Shown: positions 51,095-60,905, counted from the stretch's first letter. The stretch: DNA of 64,000 nt from Streptomyces graminofaciens (GCF_030294945.1 NZ_AP018448.1:10760501-10824500); one strand, 5' to 3'. The notes: a model not told the origin generated them from the sequence alone. Program-made: numbers and translations.

Positions 51095-52552
51095 TCACAG
51101 CGTACGGGCCGAATCGGCCGAACCTCCTTGTGTCGCCGCTGAATTCGACTCCGATGCCGACGGCGGCCACAGCTCGTGCCACCGCTGGTCCGCCTCCAAC
51201 TGCGCGGCCAGGGACAGGAGAAGAGGCTCACTGTTCGCCGGTCCCAGCAACTGGGCGCCCACCGGCAGGCCGTCGCCGACGAAACCCGCCGGGACGTTCA
51301 CCCCCGGCCAGCCGAGCACGTTCCACGGCCAGGCGTACGGGCAGGCGGCGATCATCGCGCGATCGGTGCCGAGACCACCGAGGTCGAGCATGGCGCCGAT
51401 ACGCGGCGGGGGAGCGGCGGTGGTCGGTGCCAGCAGCACGTCGTACGAGGTGAAGAGCGCCCCGACACGCTGGTGCAGGGCGGCTTCGGCGCGGCGGGCC
51501 AGGCGCAGGGGTGCGCCGCCCAGGAGCCGGCCGAGGCGGGCGGCGTCGCGGGTGCGCCGGTCGAGCAGATGGCGTTGCGGAACCTCGCCGACCCGTTCGG
51601 CGATTCCGGCGGTGGCGCGCGGGACGAACGTCAGCCCGATCCGCCCGTACCGGGGCTCCGCCTCCTCGACCTCGTGCCCCAGCGCGGCGAGCCGCTCCGC
51701 CACCGCGCGCACCCGTTCCCGTACGAGGGGATCGAGCCGTGCGGGCAGCGCGGTGAACGGTGGCTTGAGCGAGAGGGCGATTCTCAGGCGGCCGGGATCG
51801 CGCCCCACGGCCGCGGAGGCGTCGACGGCGGGCGGGCGGTGCAGATCGCCTTCGTGGTTGCCGCTCGCCACGTCCAGGAGGAGTGCGGCGTCGGCGACCG
51901 TGCGGGCGAGAGTGCCGTTCACGGTGATGCCCTGGAAGGACTCCGCGAGCGGCCAGGTCGAGATACGGCCGCGCTGCGGTTTCACTCCGATGAGGTGTGT
52001 CCAGGAGGCCGGGATACGGACCGAGCCGGCGCCGTCCGAGCCCAGTGCGGCCGGTACCAGGCCCGCCGCGACGGCGGCCGCCGAACCGCCCGACGAACCG
52101 CCGGGGGTGTGGCCCTGGTGCCACGGATTGCGGGTGGCGCCGAAGGCGGGCCCCTCGGTGAACGGCCACTGCCCCAGCTCACAGGTGTTGGTCTTGCCGA
52201 CGACGACCGCCCCGGCCGCGCGCAGCCGCCGTACCGCCTCGCCGTCCTCCGTGACCGAGGGGAACTCGCCGGGGCAGCCGAACGCGGTCGGCTCGCCCGC
52301 CACGTCCATGTCGTCCTTCACCGCCACGGGCACCCCGAGCAGTGGCCGCCGCCCGCCCGACGCCAGCTCCTTGTCCGCCGCGTCGGCCTCCGCGAGCGCC
52401 GCCTCGGCCCGCACCCGGCGAAAGGCGTTGACCGTCGACTGGCTCGCCTCGATCCGGGTCAGCGCCCGCTCGACGAGCGCCCGTGACGTCACCTCCCCGG
52501 CGGCCAGCGCACGGGCACTCTCCACCAGACCTGGGGAACGGTCGGGAGCCAT
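51095..52552 (-). CDS. Amidase (amidase signature family)
   Basis: A 485-residue amidase-signature enzyme with the Ser-Ser-Lys triad: Lys79 (VPVAVKDDM), cis-Ser at about 153/154 (GGSSGGSAAAV) and nucleophile Ser177 (SDGAGSVRIP). Members include general amidases, 6-aminohexanoate-cyclic-dimer hydrolase and GatA-like proteins; the absence of other gat genes argues against GatA. The start is ATG 52552. The frame stays open upstream into a decayed PucR-type fragment, which is not part of this protein. Confidence 0.9.
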   Translation of the reverse strand: MAPDRSPGLVESARALAAGEVTSRALVERALTRIEASQSTVNAFRRVRAEAALAEADAADKELASGGRRPLLGVPVAVKDDMDVAGEPTAFGCPGEFPSVTEDGEAVRRLRAAGAVVVGKTNTCELGQWPFTEGPAFGATRNPWHQGHTPGGSSGGSAAAVAAGLVPAALGSDGAGSVRIPASWTHLIGVKPQRGRISTWPLAESFQGITVNGTLARTVADAALLLDVASGNHEGDLHRPPAVDASAAVGRDPGRLRIALSLKPPFTALPARLDPLVRERVRAVAERLAALGHEVEEAEPRYGRIGLTFVPRATAGIAERVGEVPQRHLLDRRTRDAARLGRLLGGAPLRLARRAEAALHQRVGALFTSYDVLLAPTTAAPPPRIGAMLDLGGLGTDRAMIAACPYAWPWNVLGWPGVNVPAGFVGDGLPVGAQLLGPANSEPLLLSLAAQLEADQRWHELWPPSASESNSAATQGGSADSARTL

Positions 52553-52719
52553 ACGGGACACCTCCGCAGCACGTTGTCTACCGAACGGTAACGTCCGTAC
52601 GGGGGTTGCGGCACGGGAAGGGGAACTTCCCCGGTGGGGGAGCGGTTGGCCGGGGGCGCGGAGTTGCGGTGAAGGCGCCGCTGGGGCAGGGCCTCGCATG
52701 GCCGCACCCCATTTTCGCC

Positions 52720-52757
<38 letters not shown>

Positions 52758-52834
52758 CCGAGGTGTTCGGTCCGGGGCCGGGTCAGCCACGAGCCAAGTG
52801 CCGCACGGTCAGGGCCGGATGGAGCGGAAGCCGT

Positions 52835-53005
52835 CCCTGGGGTCCGTACAGGCCAGCCGAGGAGTGTCTCGGCGTGGGTGAGGCGGTCCTGGAGGGTGGA
52901 GCGGTGGACGTTGATCTCGGCGGCCGCCGCGCGCAGGCTCGCTGTGCCGGCGACGGCGTGTGGGGTGGCGAGCATCCAGGGGGCGTCCGGCGCCGCCGTC
53001 TCCAC
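52835..53005 (-). pseudogene. PucR-type helix-turn-helix remnant
   Basis: About 57 codons read TASLRAAAAEINVHRSTLQDR and LLGWPVRTP, the C-terminal PucR-like DNA-binding domain (helix, VHRSTL turn, LLGW). There is no start codon context, no N-terminal domain and no proper end; the frame runs on without a stop into the amidase gene. It is a fragment of a once larger regulator. Confidence 0.6.
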
Positions 53006-53033
53006 GTCCCGGACGTCCGGGGGTGGCTCGGAG

Positions 53034-53318
53034 CCCGGGGATGTTGTGGATCACCGGCAGCGGGCCTCGCTCGGCCGGCGCGAGCGGGCGGCAGATCAGC
53101 AGCGAGATCTCCGGCGCGCCCTCGGGCCCCGGGACCAGCCGGTCCTCCAGGGCGAAGGCACCGCCCGTGGTCAGGTCCAACTCCGCGAGGTGGGAGAGGG
53201 CCGCACCCTGGCGCATGGCCACGAGCGTGTCCAGGGTCCCCATCGGCGGCAGCATGTCCTTGATCATCCCCAGCGCCGCTTCGAACTCCGGGTCGAACGG
53301 GGGCGGGACCATGCTCAT
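53034..53318 (-). pseudogene. Truncated alpha/beta hydrolase (HSL family), N-terminal fragment
   Basis: ATG 53318 with an excellent GAGGAGAGG site opens about 95 codons typical of the N-terminus of family IV esterases (MSMVPPPFDPE, ISLLICRP, PLPVIHNIPG). Homology ends exactly where the HGGG oxyanion motif should follow. After that the frame is arbitrary Arg/Gly-rich sequence to a stop at 52809. All catalytic residues are lost. It abuts the PucR remnant, pointing to one deletion that joined two genes. Confidence 0.7.
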
Positions 53319-53893
53319 TGTCCTCTCCTCGCAGGCGGGTGCCGCGCCGACGCGCACAGGCATCGTGCCGTCGGCTCGTACGCCGATGGTCGGCACCACG
53401 GGCCCGCGTCGGCAGGCCGTCGTACGGCGGTGGTTGGCCCGCCGTCCGGCGGGTGGCTCCGCGAGGCCACGGCAGCCCTCGGAAATCGACCGGGCCCGCA
53501 GCCGTACGAACGCCGGCACCGTCCCTCTCCGTCGCTCCCCACTCACCTCCACACCCGCGACACGCGATCGCACAGATACTTACCGACCGCCGATGGCGCA
53601 AGCATCACTCCTCGGCCACCGCCCATATCTTCCCGGATCGACCCGCCCACCCCCGTTGAAACGGGCGACGGCATACCGGCTACGGTCCCGACCGATCGGT
53701 TCACCGGCGCAGAGATGACCGAATTTGATCGCCAGGCCGTACGTATTCTGAACGGAACCCAACAGGAGCCGATCAAAACTCACCCGTCACTCGGCCCTGG
53801 CCCACTCCCCGGTGGCTGGAATTCAAGTCTCCGCATGGCTGAAACTCCCCCGGCACCACCCCCCTGCACAGGTTCTGCAAAGATGCCGTCCTC
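53319..53893. other. 575-bp region without a gene, upstream of lacI
   Basis: No open frame with a ribosome site and coding bias was found on either strand. The right half (about 53690-53880) is relatively AT-rich and should contain the lacI promoter; the left half carries the promoter of the truncated hydrolase. Confidence 0.55.
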
Positions 53894-54937
53894 ATGGTGC
53901 AGATACCGAAAGTACCGAGCGAGTCAGCCCTGCCCTCGCCACTGCAACGATCCGTACCGACGAGCGCCGACGTGGCCCGCCTGGCGGGTGTCTCGCGCGC
54001 GACGGTCAGTTACGTCCTCAACAACACGAGTGCCGTACGCATCAGCGAGCCCACGCGCCGCCGCGTCCACGAGGCCGCCAAAGAACTCGGCTATGTCCCG
54101 CACGCGGCGGCCCGCAGCCTGCGCGCCGGCCACAGTCGCATGGTGCTGATGCCGACCCCGCACGTGGCCGTCGGAGGGCTCTACAGCCAGTTCTTCAACG
54201 AGCTCCAGTGGGCGCTGAGTCGCCTCGACTACACCGTCGTGCAGTACGGCGGTGTCGGTCTGCGGGGCGACGAGGCCGCCAGGGCCTGGGCCGAGCTGCG
54301 CCCGGTCGCGGTGATCGTGCCCAGCGGCGGGCTCGGCCCCGAGGGCGTGGCGGTGCTCAAGCGCTCCGGCGCCCGGGCCGTGGTCATGCTCAGCCCCGAG
54401 GCCGTCGACGGCGCCCACGTCCTGATCCTCGACCACGGCGGCGTCGGCTACAGCGCGGGCCGCCATCTGATCGAGCGCGGCCGCCGCCGTATCGGCGTCG
54501 TCGTGCCCCAGGAGCCGGGCCTCGGGATCTACTCCCGGCCGCGCCTCGAGGGAATACGGCGTGCGGTGAACGGCACGGAGGCGACAGTCACCGAGCTGCC
54601 GCTCGCCTACGACGAGCAGGCCGCGGGCCGTCTCGCCGCGAACTGGCGTTCGCTCGACCTGGACGCCGTGTTCGCGTACAACGACGAGTACGCGATGCTG
54701 GTGATGCGGGCCCTGCAGGACGAGGGCATCGGGATCCCGGACGAGGCGGCCGTGATCGGTGCCGACGACCTGATGCTCGGCCGGCTGCTGCGGCCCCGCC
54801 TGAGTACGGTCCACCTGGACCTGCCGGCCGGTCGCGACCTCGCCGAGCTGGTGGACCGCGCGGTCCGCGAACCCGGCCTCGCGCCCACGACGCACGATGT
54901 CCTCGGCGCGACGGTCATGCACCGCGAATCCAGCTGA
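53894..54937 (+). CDS. LacI-family transcriptional regulator
   Basis: A 347-residue regulator. The helix-turn-helix (about 22-65) reads TSADVARLAGVSRATVSYVLNN and the hinge helix follows (HAAARSLRAG). The periplasmic-binding-like effector domain includes HGGVGYSAGRHLIERGRRRIGVV and GADDLMLGRLLRP. ATG 53894 is the start. No sugar genes adjoin it; the next gene downstream, in the same direction, is pobA, so control of aromatic catabolism is possible although PobR-type regulators are usually of other families. Confidence 0.92.
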   Translation: MVQIPKVPSESALPSPLQRSVPTSADVARLAGVSRATVSYVLNNTSAVRISEPTRRRVHEAAKELGYVPHAAARSLRAGHSRMVLMPTPHVAVGGLYSQFFNELQWALSRLDYTVVQYGGVGLRGDEAARAWAELRPVAVIVPSGGLGPEGVAVLKRSGARAVVMLSPEAVDGAHVLILDHGGVGYSAGRHLIERGRRRIGVVVPQEPGLGIYSRPRLEGIRRAVNGTEATVTELPLAYDEQAAGRLAANWRSLDLDAVFAYNDEYAMLVMRALQDEGIGIPDEAAVIGADDLMLGRLLRPRLSTVHLDLPAGRDLAELVDRAVREPGLAPTTHDVLGATVMHRESS

Positions 54938-55034
54938 CCGGGCGCCAGAGGCCTACGAAACACAGACTTGCGAAGTGCGGATGCGGTGGAACGGATGACA
55001 CTGGAAACATAGTTCTCGCCTCGGGAGGCGCCCC

Positions 55035-56213
55035 ATGCGCACGACGGTCGGCATCATCGGCGGTGGTCCCGCCGGGCTCCTCCTCGCCCGGCTGCTGCAC
55101 CGGGCGGGCATCGACTGCGTCGTCCTGGAGAGCCGGACTCGCACCTACGTGGAACACCGCCAGCGTGCCGGAATGCTGGAGCAGGGCACGGTCGACGCGT
55201 TGCGGGAGTGCGGTGCCGCCGAGCGGCTGGAGGTCGAGGGCCTGGTCCACCACGGCATCGAGCTGCGCTTCGACCGCGAACGCCACCACCTCGACTTCCC
55301 GGCCCTCACCGGCGGTCGTACGGTCACCATCTACGCGCAGACGGAGATCGTGAAGGACCTCGTCGCCCTCCAACTCGCCGACGGGCCACCGCTGTTCTTC
55401 GAGGCGGAGGCCAACGGGATCGGGGGCGCGCTCACTGAGGCGCCGGTCGTGCACTTCGTCCACGACGGCTATCAGGAGGAGCTGTCCTGCGAATGGGTGG
55501 TCGGCTGCGACGGTTTCCACGGCATCTCCCGCCATGTGGTCCCCGCCTCGGCGCGCCGCGTGTACGAGCACGACTTCCCGTACTCCTGGCTCGGCGTCCT
55601 GGCCGACGTCCCGCCGTCCTGCGAGGAGCTGATCTACGCACGCGGAGAACGAGGTTTCGCCCTGCACAGCATGCGCTCGCCGTCCGTGTCCCGGCTCTAC
55701 CTCCAGGTCCCGAACGGCACCGCCCCGGTCGACTGGCCCGACGACCGTGTCTGGGACGAGCTGGCCGCCCGATTCGCGATCGACGCCGACTGGACCCTGG
55801 AACGCGGTCCCATCACCGCCAAGTCGGTCACAGGCATGCGGAGTTACGTCCACGAGCCGATGCGCCACGGCAGGCTCCTGCTCGCCGGGGACGCCGCCCA
55901 CATCGTGCCGCCGACAGGCGCGAAAGGTCTCAACCTCGCCGTCTCGGACGTCCGGGTCCTGGCCCGGGCCCTCATCGCGTTCTACGACAAGAACGACCCC
56001 CAACTCCTCGACCGATACTCGGAGTTGTGCCTGGAAAGGGTGTGGCAGGCGACACGTTTCTCGTATGACATGACTAGGATGTTGCACGCTCAACCAGATG
56101 GGGACGCCTTCGACCACCGGATGCAGCTCGCGCGGCTGCGCCGGATCGCGGCGTCCCGCCCGGCGGCCGCCGAACTGGCCGCCCACTACACGGGACTCCC
56201 CCTCGCGCTGTGA
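55035..56213 (+). CDS. pobA: 4-hydroxybenzoate 3-monooxygenase (PobA)
   Basis: A 392-residue class A flavin hydroxylase that converts 4-hydroxybenzoate to protocatechuate with NAD(P)H and O2. Visible are the FAD fold GIIGGGPAGLLLARLL, YVEHRQRAGMLEQGTVD (near the substrate pocket), the VVGCDGFHGISR segment (DG motif), and GDAAHIVPPTGAKGLNLAVSDV. GGGAGG precedes ATG 55035. Length equals the family norm. Protocatechuate ring-cleavage genes (pcaGH) are not in the window. Confidence 0.95.
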   Translation: MRTTVGIIGGGPAGLLLARLLHRAGIDCVVLESRTRTYVEHRQRAGMLEQGTVDALRECGAAERLEVEGLVHHGIELRFDRERHHLDFPALTGGRTVTIYAQTEIVKDLVALQLADGPPLFFEAEANGIGGALTEAPVVHFVHDGYQEELSCEWVVGCDGFHGISRHVVPASARRVYEHDFPYSWLGVLADVPPSCEELIYARGERGFALHSMRSPSVSRLYLQVPNGTAPVDWPDDRVWDELAARFAIDADWTLERGPITAKSVTGMRSYVHEPMRHGRLLLAGDAAHIVPPTGAKGLNLAVSDVRVLARALIAFYDKNDPQLLDRYSELCLERVWQATRFSYDMTRMLHAQPDGDAFDHRMQLARLRRIAASRPAAAELAAHYTGLPLAL

Positions 56214-56255
56214 ACCCCGGGACGCGCCCCCGGGGTCCGCGAGCCGCGACTCGCG
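56214..56255 (+). promoter_or_regulatory. Two tandem hairpins between pobA and vdh
   Basis: ACCCCGGG-N7-CCCGGGGT (56214-56236) is followed by CGCGAG-CCGCGA-CTCGCG (56238-56255). They directly follow the pobA stop. They could terminate most transcripts, or set relative expression of the downstream dehydrogenase. Confidence 0.5.
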
Positions 56256-56303
56256 AGCCTCGTGTCGGTGACTGAACCTGTGACGATCGATCGGAGCGCC
56301 GTC

Positions 56304-57749
56304 ATGCCCCTGCTCGACCCGAAGACCTGGCAGAACTCACCGTCCCTGGCCCTGTCGGGCGGTGAGCACACGGTGACGGAGCCCGCCACGGGCGACACGC
56401 TCGCCACCGTCACGCTCGCCTCGCCCGAGGACGTGGGCACGGCCGCCCGGGCCGCGCGCGCCGCGCAGGCCGAGTGGGCGCGCATCCCGCACTTCGCCCG
56501 CGCCGCCGTCCTCCGCAAGGCGGGCGACCTGTTCGCCGAGCACGCCGCGGAGCTGCACGACTGGATCGTGCGCGAGTCCGGCTCCATCTCGGGCAAGGCC
56601 GACTTCGAACTGCATGTCGCCGCCCAGGAGTGCTACGAGGCCGCCGCGCTCGCCTCCCGCCCCGCCGGCCAGGTGCTGCCCTCGGAGGCGCCCCGCCTGT
56701 CGTACACGCGCCGGGTGCCGGCCGGTGTGGTCGGCGTGATCTCGCCGTTCAACGCCCCGCTGATCCTCTCCATCCGCTCCGTCGCCCCGGCCCTCGCGCT
56801 CGGCAACGGCGTTCTCCTGAAGCCGGACCCGCGCACGGCCGTCTGCGGCGGACTCTCCCTGGCCGCCGTGTTCGCCGAGGCCGGGCTGCCCGAAGGCCTG
56901 CTGCACATACTGCCCGGCGGCCCGGACGTGGGGGCGGCCCTGGTCGCCGACCCGCTGGTGCCGGTGATCTCCTTCACCGGGTCGACCGCCGCCGGACGCG
57001 CGGTCGGCGAGGCCGCCGGACGCCATCTCAAGCGCGCGCACCTGGAGTTGGGAGGCAACTCCGCGATGATCGTGCTGGAGGACGCCGACCTCGACGCCGT
57101 GATCTCCACGGCCGCCTGGGGCTCCTTCTTCCACCAGGGCCAGATCTGCATGACGACGGGACGCCACCTCGTCCACGCCTCGCTCTACGAGGAGTACGTC
57201 GAACGCCTCGCGGCGAAGGCCGACTCGCTCGCCGTCGGCGACCCGCACCGCGAGCACGTGCACCTCGGCCCCGTGATCGACGACTCCCAACTCGCCAAGA
57301 TCCGGGGTCTGGTGGAGGCCAGCACGGCGAGTGGCGCCAAACTGGCGGCGGGCGGCACCCACGAGCGGCTGTTCTACCGGCCGACGGTCCTCGCCGGCGT
57401 CGACGACGCCACCCCCGCGTACGCGGAAGAGGTCTTCGGACCGGTCGCGCCGGTACGGCCGTTCCGTACGCTCGACGAGGCCGCCGCGCTCGCCGCCGAC
57501 GGGCCGTACGGGCTGTCGCTGGGCATCGTCACCGGGGACGCGGCGCGGGGCCTCGACCTGGCCGAGCGCATCCCCACCGGGATCGTGCACATCAACGACC
57601 AGACCGTCAACGACGAGGCGGTAGCGCCTTTCGGCGGGATCGCCGCCTCCGGCACGGGCGCCCGCTTCGGCGGCGAGGCCAACCTGGAGGCCTTCACCGA
57701 GGTGCGCTGGACGACGGTCCGCGGAGACGTGGCGCCGTACCCGTTCTAG
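56304..57749 (+). CDS. vdh: Benzaldehyde/vanillin-type aldehyde dehydrogenase
   Basis: An NAD(P)-dependent aldehyde dehydrogenase of about 481 residues, in the vanillin/benzaldehyde dehydrogenase group. It has SPFNAPLILSIRSVAPALALGN (shortened here: SPFNAPL, LALGNGV), FTGSTAAGR (cofactor loop), catalytic Glu in LELGGNS and catalytic Cys in GQICMTTGR. It acts on aromatic aldehydes to give benzoate-type acids. ATG 56304 with GGAG upstream is preferred over GTG 56262, which sits 7 bases after a hairpin with no ribosome site. It follows pobA in the same direction, consistent with funnelling lignin-derived aldehydes. Confidence 0.88.
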   Translation: MPLLDPKTWQNSPSLALSGGEHTVTEPATGDTLATVTLASPEDVGTAARAARAAQAEWARIPHFARAAVLRKAGDLFAEHAAELHDWIVRESGSISGKADFELHVAAQECYEAAALASRPAGQVLPSEAPRLSYTRRVPAGVVGVISPFNAPLILSIRSVAPALALGNGVLLKPDPRTAVCGGLSLAAVFAEAGLPEGLLHILPGGPDVGAALVADPLVPVISFTGSTAAGRAVGEAAGRHLKRAHLELGGNSAMIVLEDADLDAVISTAAWGSFFHQGQICMTTGRHLVHASLYEEYVERLAAKADSLAVGDPHREHVHLGPVIDDSQLAKIRGLVEASTASGAKLAAGGTHERLFYRPTVLAGVDDATPAYAEEVFGPVAPVRPFRTLDEAAALAADGPYGLSLGIVTGDAARGLDLAERIPTGIVHINDQTVNDEAVAPFGGIAASGTGARFGGEANLEAFTEVRWTTVRGDVAPYPF

Positions 57750-57813
57750 AAGCCGGAAGCCGCAGGTCCGCCGCAGGTCCGCCGGGGGTTCGCCGGCGGG
57801 CCCGGCGGCCGGT

Positions 57814-58200
<387 letters not shown>

Positions 58201-58326
58201 GGCGTGCATCCCTCTTCCTCGTCTCGGCCGGCAGGTCGGCCGCTGTCCACAACGCCGCCCCCTGGTGGCGTATTCCGCGCGCGTACCCGTTTGGCCCCTG
58301 CGCACACAAACAACCAGACTGACCCC

Positions 58327-59775
58327 ATGACGGATACGGAAAGCTCCGAAGAGACGACAGCCGGTGCGTACGACGTCGTGGTGATCGGCGCCGGACCCGT
58401 GGGGGAGAACGTCGCCGACCGCACCCGCGCCGCCGGGCTGTCCACCGCGGTCGTGGAGAGCGAGCTGGCCGGCGGCGAGTGCTCGTACTGGGCGTGCATG
58501 CCCAGCAAGGCCCTGCTGCGCCCGGTCATCGCCCGCGCCGACGCCGGTCGCCTGCCCGGCCTGGCCCACCTGGTCCAGGGGCCGCTGGACGCCGCCGCGG
58601 TACTCGCCCGGCGCGACGAGAAGGCCGCTCACTGGAACGATGACGGCCAGGTCGCCTGGCTGCAGAGCGTCGGCGCCGACTTCTACCGCGGCCACGGACG
58701 CATCGCCGGAACACGCCGGGTCACCGTCGACGGCCCCGACGGCGAGAACCGCGTTCTCACCGCGCGGCACGCCGTGGTGATCAGCACCGGTACCCGGGCG
58801 CAGCTGCCCGACCTGCCGGGGCTCGCGCAGGTCAAGCCGTGGACGAGCCGCGAGGCCACCAGCGCGAAGAGGGTTCCCGACCGGCTGATCGTGGTCGGCG
58901 GCGGTGTGGTCGCCGTCGAGATGGCCACCGCCTGGCAGGCCCTCGGCTCGCACGTCACCCTCCTCGTCCGGGGCAAGGGCCTGCTGCCCCGCATGGAGCC
59001 CTTCGCCGGGGAACTGGTCGCGGAGGCGCTCACGGAGGCGGGCGCCGATGTGCGCCTGGGGACCTCGGTGACGGCCGTGTCGCGCGAGGGCGGTTCCGTG
59101 GTGGTGCTCACCGACACCGGCGACTGCTTCGGCGCCGACGAGATCCTCTTCGCCACCGGCCGCGCCCCGCGCACCGACGACCTCGGTCTTGACACGGTCG
59201 GCCTGGAACCCGGCTCGTGGCTGCCAGTCGACGACAGCCTCCGGGTGAGCGGCAGCGACTGGCTGTACGCGGTCGGGGACACCAACCACCGGGCGCTCCT
59301 CACCCACCAGGGCAAGTACCAGGCCCGGATCGCCGGGGCCGCCATCGCCGCCCGCGCGGCCGGTGTCCCGCTGCTGGAGAGCGATCCGTGGGGCGCCCAC
59401 GCGGCCACCGCCGACCACGCGGCCGTACCCCAGGTCGTCTTCACCGACCCCGAGGCCGCAGCCGTCGGCCTCTCCCTCGCAGAGGCGGAACAGGCCGGCC
59501 ACCGGGTCCGCGCCGTCGACGTCGAGTTCTCCTCCGTCGCCGGGGCGGGCCTGTACGCCGACGGCTACCGGGGCCGCGCCCGCATGGTCGTCGACCTGGA
59601 CCGAGAGATCCTGCGCGGCGTCACCTTCGTCGGCCCCGGCGTCGGCGAACTCCTCCACTCCGCCACCATCGCCGTCGCCGGAGAGGTCCCGATCGACCGC
59701 CTGTGGCACGCGGTGCCCTCCTACCCGACGGTCAGCGAGGTGTGGCTGCGGCTGCTGGAGGCGTACCGGGGGTGA
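58327..59775 (+). CDS. Pyridine nucleotide-disulfide oxidoreductase family flavoprotein
   Basis: A 482-residue homologue of dihydrolipoyl dehydrogenase and mercuric reductase. It has the FAD fold VVVIGAGPVGENVA, redox pair C52-x4-C57 (GGECSYWACMPSKA), the NAD(P) fold VVGGGVVAVEMA and the dimer interface domain. The C-terminal active-site His-Glu motif (normally HPTxxE) reads YPTVSE, so the proton-relay His is Tyr. This suggests a substrate other than dihydrolipoamide. Start ATG 58327. It is divergent from thioredoxin, but it is not a thioredoxin reductase by type. Confidence 0.88.
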   Translation: MTDTESSEETTAGAYDVVVIGAGPVGENVADRTRAAGLSTAVVESELAGGECSYWACMPSKALLRPVIARADAGRLPGLAHLVQGPLDAAAVLARRDEKAAHWNDDGQVAWLQSVGADFYRGHGRIAGTRRVTVDGPDGENRVLTARHAVVISTGTRAQLPDLPGLAQVKPWTSREATSAKRVPDRLIVVGGGVVAVEMATAWQALGSHVTLLVRGKGLLPRMEPFAGELVAEALTEAGADVRLGTSVTAVSREGGSVVVLTDTGDCFGADEILFATGRAPRTDDLGLDTVGLEPGSWLPVDDSLRVSGSDWLYAVGDTNHRALLTHQGKYQARIAGAAIAARAAGVPLLESDPWGAHAATADHAAVPQVVFTDPEAAAVGLSLAEAEQAGHRVRAVDVEFSSVAGAGLYADGYRGRARMVVDLDREILRGVTFVGPGVGELLHSATIAVAGEVPIDRLWHAVPSYPTVSEVWLRLLEAYRG

Positions 59776-59842
59776 ATCGTTCGGCCGCGCGGGCGCCGGT
59801 GACCTACTGTCCGCCGTACGGCGGACAGTCAGGGGAGGAACC

Positions 59843-60252
59843 ATGCGGGGCCACGGGGGAGCGACTGGCCAAGGCGCTGGGCTCGACGGGCGACATGCGG
59901 CCCGCGCTGGGCGCGCTGGTCGAGGAGGCGCCGGAGGATCTCGCCGAGGCCATCGAGAAGGCGTACGCGGCGGCCTCGCCGGAGCGGCGAAGACACCTGT
60001 CGTGGATGCTCGGGGCGATGCACGGGCGCGGTTACGCGACCCTGCACGGCTGCTGGAAAGCGGCGAGGCCACCGATGGCGAGGAGCTGCTGAACATGGCC
60101 GTTCAGCGGGGGCTGCGGCTCCCCGCCGACATCCTGCGAGGCTCGTGGACCTGCTCGATGTCGACGAGGTTCTCGCGCCGTTGGCGGTTCGGGATGACAG
60201 AAGGCGGGCGGGCCGATTGGTTGGTCGGGAAGGCCGGTGCGGCAGGCCCTAG
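59843..60252 (+). pseudogene. Small conserved protein gene broken by three frameshifts
   Basis: AGGGGAGG and ATG 59843 are intact. A plausible protein reads in three successive frames: ERLAKALGSTGDMRPALGAL...GYATLH in one, then RLLESGEATDGEELLNMAVQRG, then LVDLLDVDEVLAPLAVRDD, ending at TAG 60250-60252. Shifts fall just after the start codon, near 60045 and near 60140. The rebuilt protein would be about 136 residues, helical and acidic, of unknown role. The 3' end overlaps the convergent def gene by four bases. Real decay or clustered sequencing errors are both possible. Confidence 0.62.
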
Positions 60253-60905
60253 TCGGGCAGGGCGAAGCCGAGGGCGTCCGCCGCGCGGTGCGGGGTAGGG
60301 GCGTTCCAGCGGTCGGCGATCGACTGGTTCGAGGAGAGAGAGCGGAGTTCTGCCCGATCGAGGTAGAGCATGCCGTCCAGATGATCCGTCTCGTGCTGCA
60401 CGATCCGCGCCGGCCAGCCCGTGAACTCCTCGTCCACGGCGATGCCGTGCTCGTCCAGCGCCCGCAGCCGCACCCGGGCGGCTCGGGCCACCACGGCCTG
60501 CCAGCCCGGCACGCTCAGACAGCCCTCGTAGAACGCGGCACGCTCGGCGCCCACCGCCTCGTACGACGGATTGACCAGCACCCGGAACGGCTGCGGCACC
60601 CGGGCACGGGCTACGCGGATCTCCTCGGGCACCGGCGCCGGGTCCTCGATCACCGCGAGCCGCAGCGGGATTCCGACCTGGGGAGCGGCCAGGCCGACCC
60701 CTGGCGCCGCGTGCATGGTGGCCCGCAGCGCGGCGACGAAGCGGGCCAGGAGAGCCGGGTCCAGCTGACCCTCGAAGGGCTCGGCGGGGCGGCGCAGCAC
60801 CGGGTCGCCGGCCGCCACGATCTGCAACGGCCCCTCGTGGGTGAGGAGTTCCTCGACCTGGTCGCTCAGCGGGCGCGACGCGGCACGATCACGTTCGAAA
60901 ACCAT
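60249..60905 (-). CDS. def: Peptide deformylase
   Basis: A 218-residue Fe/Zn peptidase removing the N-formyl group from new proteins. All three motifs are intact: GVGLAAPQVG, EGCLSVPG (metal Cys) and QHETDHLDG (metal His pair, catalytic Glu). There are N-terminal (about 25 residues) and C-terminal extensions typical of actinobacterial type I deformylases. Streptomyces carry several def copies; this one is probably an accessory copy, since fmt and other housekeeping partners are absent. Confidence 0.95.
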   Translation of the reverse strand: MVFERDRAASRPLSDQVEELLTHEGPLQIVAAGDPVLRRPAEPFEGQLDPALLARFVAALRATMHAAPGVGLAAPQVGIPLRLAVIEDPAPVPEEIRVARARVPQPFRVLVNPSYEAVGAERAAFYEGCLSVPGWQAVVARAARVRLRALDEHGIAVDEEFTGWPARIVQHETDHLDGMLYLDRAELRSLSSNQSIADRWNAPTPHRAADALGFALPD

